NCBI GenBank assembly: GCA_004134985.1
Contig: REGQ01000011.1
Coordinates: 123,165 to 187,164 of the forward strand
DNA length: 64,000 nucleotides
Reading direction: 5' to 3'
Source: Paenibacillaceae bacterium
GTDB lineage: Bacteria > Bacillota > Bacilli > Paenibacillales > Paenibacillaceae
This document shows, piece after piece, positions 35,225 through 43,746 of this stretch (its first letter is position 1; the number at the start of each line of letters is the position of its first letter). A program made the translations under genes and the position numbers. Below the pieces are notes generated by a model that ran no database searches, had not been told where the DNA came from, and worked only from the letters and a program-made list of their open reading frames with translations.

Positions 35225-36220
35225 TTATGCCTCAGCCATATTGGCAATTGCATAATGGAGCAGCTTCATCCGTGTATTTAGCGGGACATCTTGAGGCTCA
35301 TCCACCAATGCATGCGGGTTAATTTCGAGTTGCTCCCCTGCTTCCTCCTTCAGCTGCGCCACTTGCCTTATGAAGTCTACCGGGCTGGAATGGCTGCCTA
35401 GCAGAGAAGTGGTTAATCGTTCCGTCAACTCTTCCCAATTCTCCGTCTGGAAGCGGATTCTGCCTCCCGCAAGGCGAATCTGCGACTCATATTGGTCCTT
35501 CCGATCGGTGACAATCCAGCCTGGCCAGAGTGCACGAATCTGATGCAGCAGCATTCCTATATCCGGCGCATACCAAATATCGATCGTCCCGGCACGCAAG
35601 TCCAGGTGAAATCCTTGATCCGGTGTCTCCTTTGGCCATTCGTTTAAGTCGAGCTCGCGGCAGCCCGTTGATTGCTCAAGCGACGCCAACAATTGCGGGC
35701 CTTGCAGCAAATACTCCTCGACTTCTGATTGAACCGGGTATACCCGCAATTCCCCATCTGGATAGATCATGCTAGCAAGCGTACGCACCCAGCCATCCTT
35801 AGGCTCTGGAATAAGCGAAATCGATGCAGATGGTTCCTTACTGAGGCTCTGCAATTTTACTGAAGGATATCCTAAATACGCGGCCATATCCAAAATCCCT
35901 GCGGCAGCCCATTCGATTGTCCATCCTGGCCACAGAGGCTGCATCATCCTTATCAGATGCCTGCGCAGCGGAATTTCGTATTTCGTATCTTCCCCGCCAT
36001 ACCAGAGCAGATACTTCCGATCCAGATCGACCAAAGCCCCTCCCTCGGCCCATGCGCTATCCAGCCAGCCTGTCGTCGGTTCCTGCCGTTCAATGAATGC
36101 AACCGCCGCTTCAGGTCCCCAGAACAAATTATTTGGCATCGTGTTTGCACACCAGTGACTGTAGTACAGAGAATAGGCAGCGTCTTTAATAATGATCAGG
36201 TTAGCGCGGTGACCCATCAT
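35225..36220 (-). CDS. Unknown protein with internal duplication
   Basis: A 331-residue cytosolic protein I do not recognise by name. GAGGAGG precedes two adjacent ATG codons. Two halves look alike: an aspartate- and tryptophan-rich strand region followed by PLWPGWTIEWAAAG near residue 100, and ALWPGWIVTDRKDQ near residue 235. This points to a tandem duplication of a ~130-residue unit. No signal peptide, membrane segment or catalytic motif is visible. It is a single-gene transcript with its own terminator. Confidence 0.75.
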   Translation of the reverse strand: MMGHRANLIIIKDAAYSLYYSHWCANTMPNNLFWGPEAAVAFIERQEPTTGWLDSAWAEGGALVDLDRKYLLWYGGEDTKYEIPLRRHLIRMMQPLWPGWTIEWAAAGILDMAAYLGYPSVKLQSLSKEPSASISLIPEPKDGWVRTLASMIYPDGELRVYPVQSEVEEYLLQGPQLLASLEQSTGCRELDLNEWPKETPDQGFHLDLRAGTIDIWYAPDIGMLLHQIRALWPGWIVTDRKDQYESQIRLAGGRIRFQTENWEELTERLTTSLLGSHSSPVDFIRQVAQLKEEAGEQLEINPHALVDEPQDVPLNTRMKLLHYAIANMAEA

Positions 36221-36284
36221 ATTCCTCCTCTAATGAATCTATCTAAGTTGAACTGCTTAAATGAATTTATCAAAATTGAACTGT

Positions 36285-36815
36285 TTAATCGTAGCCACAA
36301 CCAAACTCAGTAATGAAAAACACATTTTCTGTTTCGCCAAAACAATGATGTCCTGCATATATATCAAGTACTTCTATGACATTGGCCTCGCTATGTTGAG
36401 CTCTAAATTGCTCAATTTGTTCTTGAGGGAACTTGTTGTGTTCCAACCACACCGCTGCTTCATTGCTCAATTCCAAAGAACTGTACTGCTTTATATGTAG
36501 CTTTTTGTGTTGTTTCGGAATCCAAATTGTTTTTAAAATTTCTGCCCATTTTTCCTCTGTGATGGACGCATGAACTGGCTCTTCAACATTCCAATCATAC
36601 TCGTAATAGAGCGATTTGAGGAACAATATACTATAGGCTTGCTGATAATCATCTACATATGACTTATTAATTGAGAGATAATATACGCCAACAGGATAGA
36701 CAAAAGAATCGATCTCGTCGAACAGATACTTTCTTAAATCAACTTTTGAAGCTATTTCTGCAAAATAATCCGTGTCATGGATTAACGCCGTAATGCTGTC
36801 CACTAATCTATTCAT
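36285..36815 (-). CDS. Hypothetical protein, 176 residues
   Basis: An acidic, aromatic-rich soluble protein without recognisable motifs, ending ENVFFITEFGCGYD. No signal peptide or membrane helix is seen. It is AT-rich relative to the glycan locus. It is separated from the duplicated-domain gene by 64 bases and could be cotranscribed with it. I cannot assign a function. Confidence 0.6.
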   Translation of the reverse strand: MNRLVDSITALIHDTDYFAEIASKVDLRKYLFDEIDSFVYPVGVYYLSINKSYVDDYQQAYSILFLKSLYYEYDWNVEEPVHASITEEKWAEILKTIWIPKQHKKLHIKQYSSLELSNEAAVWLEHNKFPQEQIEQFRAQHSEANVIEVLDIYAGHHCFGETENVFFITEFGCGYD

Positions 36816-37465
36816 TCTTCAGTCACCTCAATGCTCAATGCTTAATGCTTAATGCCTCATGCTTAATGCTTTTATAGTGCAGTAACTACTACTTATTTTA
36901 GCGGTTACGATAACGATATCACAAGACTAATCGGCTGAAAAAAAGCTGTCTCCCCCCTTTAGTTTACCCCAAACTGGTACCCGTTATCTAGAGAAATCGG
37001 CTCATCGAACAGGGCGGTTGGAAGTCATAGGCGGCAAGCAGCGCGATCGCGCTTATCGACTTACTGCGAAGCTGCGTTGGCATAGGGAGGGCGTTAGCCA
37101 GAAGTCGGCCAACCGCCGTCAGGTCAGGCAGCGACATCACCACACGCAAGTGGAATGCTAATGGCAAAGCACCATGGACGGATGGAACTCTAACCGCACG
37201 CGTGGAAATTCTAACGCTGATGAGCGACGCTATTTAGGGAAATCCAGCCCCATAAATATTGTAAGGAAACTGAGACACCTTATTTATAGAAAATCGCCCG
37301 ATTTTAGCCGTCCATGGGGGGAATAAGCGCCGTGGTAAGCGTTAGAATTAGAAAAGGGTCATTTGAAGCCATTTAAGCGCTGTGGTAAGCGTTAGCGCAA
37401 GATGCCCACGAATGCCTACGAATTCCCACGGAAATAGAAAGCACCTTAACAAAGGGGACATGGTG

Positions 37466-37555
37466 GTTTGTAAGCCATCAGTGATGCCTCCTGTTGTTTG
37501 TTAGCCACCGGTAATGCCCCCTGCTGTTTGTCAGCCACCGGTGATACCTCCAAAT
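37466..37555. repeat. Three tandem 30-bp repeats
   Basis: Units starting at 37466, 37496 and 37526 share GTTTGT-AGCCA-C-GTGAT-CC with a few differences. They are contiguous, with no spacers. No coding frame or hairpin function is evident. Confidence 0.75.
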
Positions 37556-37705
37556 GAACTAGCCGGATCGCCATTGCGATGATGTTAGGCAGCTGTCACA
37601 CGGGTAATCCGAGCCGTTCGAGTACTGCGTGAGGATGGTATTTTGGCTATTCCAATTCCGATGAATAACAATGAGCCTATTCACCACCTCACTTGCGCAG
37701 CAGCC

Positions 37706-37742
37706 AAAGCCCGGAAGCATCTTCTCTGCCCCGGGCTTTTTA
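37706..37742. terminator. Hairpin terminator beside the intracellular GH5 gene
   Basis: AGCCCGG and CCGGGCT form a 7-bp stem, with T5 on the plus strand and only T3 on the minus strand. It lies 60 bases past the GH5 stop on the minus strand. It probably ends that operon, perhaps working in both directions. Confidence 0.6.
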
Positions 37743-37800
37743 TGTGTCTAAATGACGATATATCCGTTTAACTATATTCTGATTGAAAAATGGACCAAGA

Positions 37801-39453
37801 CTAGCTAAGCTCCAACCATTGCAACTGCACCGGTGCTCCCGAGCATGTAATGCGCAGCTCATGCGCACCTGACTCCAGCGCGCATGCAATCGGCACGGTC
37901 ACACTATGCCACTCTGCGGAGGCGACATCCGCCGAACCGGCAGATTGAGCGTTCACCAGCAGCTGAATGCTGCCGGTCTGCGCGACTGAGCGCAGACGAA
38001 TGGCGACTTTCAGCTGATCCGCTGACACGGCCTTCCGTAGCGTGAAATCATAGACGGCCCATTGCTGTGGGCCTAATTCCAGGCTTATCCAGTCGCTTTC
38101 AGCCCATTCGCGGCCGCCGCCATGCTGAAAGCTTGCCTTGCGCTGGCTGCCATCCACAAAAGCGATAGTCGTGGCATCCCGTTCCCGATAACCCGTCGTA
38201 TTGACTGCATCGGTCGAAACGGCTGACGGACCATAACTGACTCCTGCTCCTTTGAAGCCATAGAATACCGCCGGTTGACTGAACGGCACTCTGCGCAGCA
38301 GCGCACGGCTTACATCCGCATGATAGATGCAATGCTCCAGCTCGATATTGCGCAGGTATTCCCACAATATCGTTTCTGCCTGTGCTGCATCCGGCTGCTC
38401 TCCTCCCTCCAGATAGGCAATAAGTTGATCCCAACCGGCTGGCCGTCTCACTTCGCAAGGGGAATTGGTCTTGCCCATTTTCTTCCACGTCCAGAAGTTC
38501 CAGGAGATGCCGTGATCGTCAAACATCCGAAATGCGCCCGTATACCATGCCCGGTTGTTCTCGCCGCCCTCGCCCATATAGATGGGCACCTGCCAGCGCT
38601 CGCGCATGTCCAGGTAGTGGGCTATGCTTTCTGTATCCGGGTTGTTCCAGTACTTATGGAATTGTAGCATGACATTGCTGTCCACGGGGCCGCTTTCAAA
38701 TGCATCCTCAAAGATAGACCAGTCCGTTGACCAATGTACGCCCTCCAAAATAATCATATGGCGCTGGTCAACCTCGCGAATAGCGGCTATTATTTTGCGA
38801 TAAAGCGGCATTACGCGGTCATTATAGGAGGCAAACCAGTCCGGCAGCGGCTCATTCAACAAATCATATCCCGCAACAATCCATTCATCCTTGTAGCGCT
38901 CGGCCAGCATGCGCCATAACGCGATTGTCGCTTCCTGGCACCGTTCGTCTGTAAACAAATCAGGGTGATCCTGCTCCGAATCGTCTATATTCGTGCCTGT
39001 CTGGCCGCCAGGCGCGCCGTGAAGATCAAGCACAACATAGATTTTGCGGTCGGCACACCAGCCAATCAGCCTATCCAGCAGCAGCAAGTGCGCTTCATGA
39101 TAAACCGTCCATGTCCGGTCCGTATAGAGAAATGCAGCATTAATTGGTACGCGAACCGAATTGTAGCCTTCCTCGGCTATGCGTTCAATATCCACTTCCG
39201 CAATATAACGATCATAGTAAAGCGACCAGAAGCGGGACGCCTTGTCCGGCCCAATGAGCTGTTCAATCATCTGCTCCATCCTGCGCGGCCGATCTCCCGC
39301 ATTCGGGAACTGCCACATATAGCCTTCAGGAAGCAGCCAGCTGCCGAGGCCAACGCCTCGCAGCTTGATTTCCTGATTGCTGCCGTTGACAATGGTCGTG
39401 CCGACTGCTCTGACAAAGCCGTCTACGTCTTGCGCATCTGTCCGTAACCTCAT
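37801..39453 (-). CDS. Intracellular glycoside hydrolase family 5
   Basis: A 550-residue GH5 enzyme without a signal peptide, so cytosolic. The catalytic barrel starts at LRGVGLGSWLLPEG (near 31). It has RVPIN near 101, VLDLHGAPGG near 141, the acid/base Glu 201 in YDLLNEPLP and the nucleophile Glu 295 in YMGEGGENN. The last ~150 residues form a beta-rich module resembling a carbohydrate-binding domain. GAGGAGG precedes the ATG. It is the last gene of the glycan locus, after the two permeases. It probably degrades imported beta-linked oligosaccharides. The LRGVxLGxWL opening resembles exo-beta-glucanase-type GH5 members, but the substrate is not certain. Confidence 0.9.
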   Translation of the reverse strand: MRLRTDAQDVDGFVRAVGTTIVNGSNQEIKLRGVGLGSWLLPEGYMWQFPNAGDRPRRMEQMIEQLIGPDKASRFWSLYYDRYIAEVDIERIAEEGYNSVRVPINAAFLYTDRTWTVYHEAHLLLLDRLIGWCADRKIYVVLDLHGAPGGQTGTNIDDSEQDHPDLFTDERCQEATIALWRMLAERYKDEWIVAGYDLLNEPLPDWFASYNDRVMPLYRKIIAAIREVDQRHMIILEGVHWSTDWSIFEDAFESGPVDSNVMLQFHKYWNNPDTESIAHYLDMRERWQVPIYMGEGGENNRAWYTGAFRMFDDHGISWNFWTWKKMGKTNSPCEVRRPAGWDQLIAYLEGGEQPDAAQAETILWEYLRNIELEHCIYHADVSRALLRRVPFSQPAVFYGFKGAGVSYGPSAVSTDAVNTTGYRERDATTIAFVDGSQRKASFQHGGGREWAESDWISLELGPQQWAVYDFTLRKAVSADQLKVAIRLRSVAQTGSIQLLVNAQSAGSADVASAEWHSVTVPIACALESGAHELRITCSGAPVQLQWLELS

Positions 39454-39473
39454 CTGTCTTCCTCCTCTGATGA

Positions 39474-40307
39474 CTAGCTTTTAATAGCACCCTCCGCAAT
39501 GCCGTGCAAAATGTATTTCTGCAGCACCAGATACAGCACAACGACAGGAAGCATAGCCAGCACTAATGATGAAAGGATCGCTGACCAATCATTGTTGTAT
39601 TCACCAAACAGCATGTTCGTCGATAGCAGCAGGGTATATTCTTGGAATCTGGTCAGCAACAGCAGCGGCAGCAGAAAATCGTTCCACATCCAAAGCGTAT
39701 TCAAAATAGCAATCGTCGCCGTAATCGGCAGCAGCAGCGGGAAGATTATGCGCAGATACAGTCTGAATTCGCCGCAGCCATCCATAAGCGCCGCTTCGTC
39801 CAGCTCGCGCGGAATCGATTTGACGAAGCCGTGATACAGGAAGATGGCAACGGCCACGCCCAAGCCGATATAAACGAGTCCCAGACCGACCGTCGTGCCC
39901 TGCAGCTTCAAGTCCTTGCTGATTTTGACCAGTGTAATCATAATCGAATGAAACGGGATTAACGTCGACATGACAAACAATCCGAATATGAACGCACTTA
40001 GCTTACCTGGCGTTCTCGACAGCTTGTAGCCGGCCATGGATGAAAACAAAACGATCCCCGCCAGCCCGACTGCGACGACAATTGCCGTATTTTTAAGACT
40101 GCGCAAATAGTTGATCTTTTTGTAGGCATCCTGATAATTGCCCCATTCCAACGTGCTTGGCAGCGACAAAATGTTGGTCAGCATCTCCCCCTGTGTCTTA
40201 AGTGAATTCAGTATTGCCATATAAATTGGAAACAGCGTAAAGATGGCTGCTGCGATCAAAATCAGCAAAATCAGTACCGAGGCGGCGGAGCGACGCTTTC
40301 TCCCCAT
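39474..40307 (-). CDS. Sugar ABC transporter permease, MalG type
   Basis: A 277-residue permease with six membrane helices and the coupling-loop motif DEAALMDGCGEFRLYLRIIF. The ATG at 40307 overlaps the stop of the preceding permease (TAATG), and AGAGGTG lies nine bases before it. The frame-open extension to 40340 is therefore rejected. It pairs with the MalF-type permease. No ATPase is in the locus, so a shared MsmX/UgpC-like ATPase elsewhere probably serves it, as is usual in Bacillota. Confidence 0.93.
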   Translation of the reverse strand: MGRKRRSAASVLILLILIAAAIFTLFPIYMAILNSLKTQGEMLTNILSLPSTLEWGNYQDAYKKINYLRSLKNTAIVVAVGLAGIVLFSSMAGYKLSRTPGKLSAFIFGLFVMSTLIPFHSIMITLVKISKDLKLQGTTVGLGLVYIGLGVAVAIFLYHGFVKSIPRELDEAALMDGCGEFRLYLRIIFPLLLPITATIAILNTLWMWNDFLLPLLLLTRFQEYTLLLSTNMLFGEYNNDWSAILSSLVLAMLPVVVLYLVLQKYILHGIAEGAIKS

Positions 40308-41200
40308 TATGCACGCACCTCTCTTCGCTTCATGATCCACAGCTGGACAACTGTAATCAGAACAACAATGATGAACAGGATCATCGCCTTGGCGCTTGCA
40401 TATCCATAACGGTTGCTGTACCGGAAGGCTTCCTCCATAATGTTGAGCGCTATGACCTGCGTTTCGCGGCCCGGCCCTCCCCCGGTTAAGGCAAACACCG
40501 CATCAAACACCTTGAAGGAACCGTTCAGCGTCAGGAATACGCCAATCGTCAGCGCCGGGAAGATCATCGGCAAAGTCACGTTGAAGAAGACTTGTCCCGG
40601 ACTCGCTCCATCAATTTCAGCAGCCTCCTTCAAGGATTGCGGCACGCCCTGCAGCGCGGCAATGAAAATAACCATTAAATAGCCGACGCCCCCCCACAAC
40701 GAAAGGATCAGAATCGAGAAGAAGGAGTATCTGGGATCGCCGATCCAGGACTGATCGAGGAACATCAACCCTGCCCGTTCAGCAATAACCGGCAGCACCT
40801 TCGTGAAAATGAACATCCACATAAAGCCACCGATAATCAGGCTAAGCATGTTGGGCATGAAGAAAACCGTGCGGAACAACACTTTGCTTCTGCGACGCGA
40901 TTCCACCAGCGCGGCCAGCCCCAGTGCAATGACGTTTTGCAGGACGACCATATACAGCACGAATTTCATCGTAAACCATAAGGAATTGAGGAAGAAGCGG
41001 TCCTGCATAGCTTCCACATAATTGGCCAGACCAATCACACGATAGACGGGATTCAGTCCATTCCAATCCGTCAAGCTGTACCAAATGCCCCCGAAAGCGG
41101 GGGCAAGTGTAAATACCGCATAAAAGACGAAAGCCGGCAGGACGAATAACAATAGACGGGATACTGATTTAAGCCCTCTAAGTTTGATCACATTGCTCAC
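40307..41200 (-). CDS. Sugar ABC transporter permease, MalF type
   Basis: A 297-residue permease with six membrane helices and the coupling-loop motif EAAEIDGASPGQVFFNVTLP. It follows the binding protein by 29 bases and is coupled to the MalG-type gene by a TAATG stop-start overlap. It forms the channel for oligosaccharides delivered by the adjacent lipoprotein. Confidence 0.93.
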   Translation of the reverse strand: MSNVIKLRGLKSVSRLLLFVLPAFVFYAVFTLAPAFGGIWYSLTDWNGLNPVYRVIGLANYVEAMQDRFFLNSLWFTMKFVLYMVVLQNVIALGLAALVESRRRSKVLFRTVFFMPNMLSLIIGGFMWMFIFTKVLPVIAERAGLMFLDQSWIGDPRYSFFSILILSLWGGVGYLMVIFIAALQGVPQSLKEAAEIDGASPGQVFFNVTLPMIFPALTIGVFLTLNGSFKVFDAVFALTGGGPGRETQVIALNIMEEAFRYSNRYGYASAKAMILFIIVVLITVVQLWIMKRREVRA

Positions 41201-41229
41201 TCCCGCTCAAGCATTCGTTTAACAGCTGA

Positions 41230-42549
41230 TTATTGTCCGCCTACCGCAGTCCGCCACACTTTATCCAGCGATTCGATCATTTGCGCCTGATCCACCGTCT
41301 TCACATAGTAGCTTTGCAGCAGCTTGGCTGTCTCATCCGTAACGCCATTAGGCAGCTTGAGATCGAGATAGGCCTTGCCTTCCGATACGTACTGACTGGC
41401 CTCATTCACCCAAGGGAAAACTTCATAACTATGCACGGTCGCAATCGGATTAAACACCAGCTTCTCAAACAGCTCGGAGGAATCCTGATCATCCAAAATG
41501 TAATTGAGCAGTTCCAGCGCGGTTTCCTTATTCGGGTTGTTTGGCGATAAGGCGAGCGAGGTCGAGGTAGCCAGATTAATCATCGCTCCTGCAGGGTCGT
41601 TGCTGACTGGCAGCGGAGCTACGCCGAATTCCATATCCGGATTCACCTTCAAAATCGTCTCTGCATTCCATGGTCCTTGTACCCACATCGCGGCTTTCCC
41701 ATTGGCAAAATCAGTGGAGCCCGCTTCATTGCCAACCTCAAACGGCTTATCCGTTCCGTTAGCCATAATAATATCAATAATGTCGAATACCGATTGAACA
41801 TCAGCATAGGAAGCGGAGCCCGCATTCATCTGTTCAATCCAATTTTGATTGGTCGAGGATACGGTGCCGCCCAGCGACAGCGCCATCATCAGCTGCGGCA
41901 CCCATGACTCCTGGAACGCCAGCAGAAACGGCGTGACATTGGCTTCGTGCAGCTTGTCAACCACAGCCTGCATTTCATCCAGCGTTTGCGGCGGCATCAG
42001 TCCGTGGTCCTTGAAAATCTGCTTATTGTACAAATAGCCCCACGACAAGCTCTCCAGCGGCATTGCTGCGATTTTGCCGTCATACTTCACCGTTTCTGCT
42101 ACGGCAGGATACAGTTTGGCTACAAAAGGCTGGCTGCTGAGATCGTCCATATAGCCGGCTTCGTAGTAGGTCTGAATGTCATTGGCATGGAGTGTATAAA
42201 GATCAGGCGCATCGCCCGAGGACAGCCGGGACTGCAAAATTTGCTTGGCCTGGTCGGCATTCGGCATCTCCAGATGGATGGTGACATCCACATTCTTCTC
42301 GGCCAGCTGCTTCTCCTTGAATTGGGCAAAATACTGCTCAAATTGATCCTTGAAGCGCGGGAAGCTCATAAATACTTTAAGCTCAACTTTGGTTGGCGGC
42401 TCCTTGACCGCTTCGCCGCCGCCGTTGTCTGTCGGCGCGCTCGTGGTAGCTGGCGGCGAAGCACTTGGCGTGTTGCTTCCTGAGCCGCAAGCGGCAAGAA
42501 CGACCAGCATCAGCATCGTCACCAGCAGAACTGGAAGTGCTCTTTTCAT
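41230..42549 (-). CDS. Sugar ABC transporter substrate-binding lipoprotein (family 1)
   Basis: A 439-residue extracellular binding protein with signal and lipobox LVVLAAC (Cys 21), followed by a Ser/Pro/Thr-rich linker. The body has family-1 features such as a KAAMWVQGPWNAETIL segment near residue 285. It is expected to capture oligosaccharides released by the secreted GH5 and GH3 enzymes. A cre-like site lies 50 bases upstream. A 105-base gap separates it from yesN, so it may have its own promoter controlled by the two-component system. Confidence 0.92.
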   Translation of the reverse strand: MKRALPVLLVTMLMLVVLAACGSGSNTPSASPPATTSAPTDNGGGEAVKEPPTKVELKVFMSFPRFKDQFEQYFAQFKEKQLAEKNVDVTIHLEMPNADQAKQILQSRLSSGDAPDLYTLHANDIQTYYEAGYMDDLSSQPFVAKLYPAVAETVKYDGKIAAMPLESLSWGYLYNKQIFKDHGLMPPQTLDEMQAVVDKLHEANVTPFLLAFQESWVPQLMMALSLGGTVSSTNQNWIEQMNAGSASYADVQSVFDIIDIIMANGTDKPFEVGNEAGSTDFANGKAAMWVQGPWNAETILKVNPDMEFGVAPLPVSNDPAGAMINLATSTSLALSPNNPNKETALELLNYILDDQDSSELFEKLVFNPIATVHSYEVFPWVNEASQYVSEGKAYLDLKLPNGVTDETAKLLQSYYVKTVDQAQMIESLDKVWRTAVGGQ

Positions 42550-42598
42550 CGTTAATTCCCCCTACAAGATTAGTTTGCAGCTTCAGTATAGAGGATTT

Positions 42599-42612
42599 TG
42601 AAAACCCTTTCA
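42599..42612 (-). promoter_or_regulatory. cre-like site upstream of the sugar-binding protein
   Basis: TGAAAACCCTTTCA matches the cre consensus TGWNANCGNTNWCA except for C in place of the central G. It lies 50 bases before the ATG at 42549, where CcpA would repress transcription when a preferred sugar is present. Confidence 0.55.
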
Positions 42613-42654
42613 TTTGAGGATTTTAGCATCATGTATTGGATTATATTGACCCCG

Positions 42655-43746
42655 TCAGCCGTCCTTGCGCACCTCTCCGGGTGTAATCCCATAGTGCTTC
42701 TTAAACACACGATAAAAATAGGCCACATCATCATAGCCGGTCAATTGGGCCACATGCTTGATGGAAAGCCCCTGCTTAACCAGCAGTATTCTGGCCTTTT
42801 CCATTCGCTTGCGCGTAATGTAATCCGTCATGTTCTCCTGAGTGTAATTTTTGAACATCCGGCTCAGGTGCTCCTTGCTGATATAGAAATGCTGAGCCAG
42901 CGACTCCAATGAGATCGCCTCCTGGTAGTGCCCGTCAATATACGCAATGACCGTAGCAAGGTCGAGGCGGTTGCGGTTCATCCGCTGCTGCTGCAGCGTC
43001 TCGATTGTTTGTTCAAACAGCCCGCTCATGCAGACTGCTGCCTCACGGACAGCTTGCCAGTCCGCCATGGCAATGGAGCGCACATCCTCCGTCAGCAGCG
43101 TTTCCAGCACAATCCCTTGACCGGCGGCAAATTGCTCCAGCATCAGCAGGTAATCATTGCCGATCTTGGCCGGTATGCCCACGTGATCGACTTGCTCCCC
43201 GTTCCCGTACAGCTCACCGGCCAGACGTTCAAATCCACTCCTGACGTTCGTGGCATTGAGTTCAAGTAAAGCGGCATAGATCGTTTCGCGCAGCTCCATA
43301 TAACGGGCTAGCAGCAGCCGGTCTGAAAACAAGACTGCTGCCGGAATCGATGGCGATAATGCAGCTTCCGCTTTGTTCAGCTCGCGCACGGATGCCGCCA
43401 AAGCCTCATTCAGTTCGTCAGGGTTAATTGGCTTTAATAAATACTCGACAGCCTTGGAGCGGATCGCCTGCTTCAAATAAACAAAGTCATCATACCCGCT
43501 CATAACTACAATCTTAAGGCTGGGGAACTCCTGGTTCATGACACGCAGCAATTCTACGCCCTCTGTTCCGGGCATCCGCATATCGGTGACACAAATATGA
43601 GGTTGCCGCTGCCGAATGAGCGCCAAGCCCTGATTGCCATCCTCTGCCTCTCCGATAACTTCAAGCCCATGCTGCTCCCACTGTCCGAGCGCCTTCACAA
43701 CCTCCCGCGACCATGGCTCATCATCAATAATGACAACGTTATACAT
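42655..43746 (-). CDS. AraC-type response regulator (YesN-like)
   Basis: A 363-residue response regulator with an N-terminal receiver (VIIDDEPWSRE, phosphorylated Asp in CVTDMRMPG, lysine in YLLKPINPDE). A linker follows, then a C-terminal AraC double helix-turn-helix (ISLESLAQHFYISKEHLSRMFK, then VAQLTGYDDVAYFYRVFKK). GGAGGGG precedes the ATG at 43746; the longer open frame to 43887 is a shadow of the kinase gene. It overlaps the kinase stop by eight bases. It likely activates the sugar transporter and glycosidase genes. Confidence 0.93.
   Translation of the reverse strand: MYNVVIIDDEPWSREVVKALGQWEQHGLEVIGEAEDGNQGLALIRQRQPHICVTDMRMPGTEGVELLRVMNQEFPSLKIVVMSGYDDFVYLKQAIRSKAVEYLLKPINPDELNEALAASVRELNKAEAALSPSIPAAVLFSDRLLLARYMELRETIYAALLELNATNVRSGFERLAGELYGNGEQVDHVGIPAKIGNDYLLMLEQFAAGQGIVLETLLTEDVRSIAMADWQAVREAAVCMSGLFEQTIETLQQQRMNRNRLDLATVIAYIDGHYQEAISLESLAQHFYISKEHLSRMFKNYTQENMTDYITRKRMEKARILLVKQGLSIKHVAQLTGYDDVAYFYRVFKKHYGITPGEVRKDG

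Larger units (their letters stand above)
36816..37800. other. Gene-free region with short repeats
   Basis: Nearly 1 kb without a supportable gene. It holds a TTAATGC-type short repeat at 36829-36870, several copies of a GTGGTAAGCGTTAG string near 37332 and 37381, and three tandem 30-bp units at 37466-37555. Composition is mixed. It may be decayed sequence or a family of intergenic repeats. Confidence 0.5.

Noticed and set aside
37466..37555. Three 30-bp units as a mini CRISPR
   Set aside because: Units are contiguous and diverged, with no spacers.
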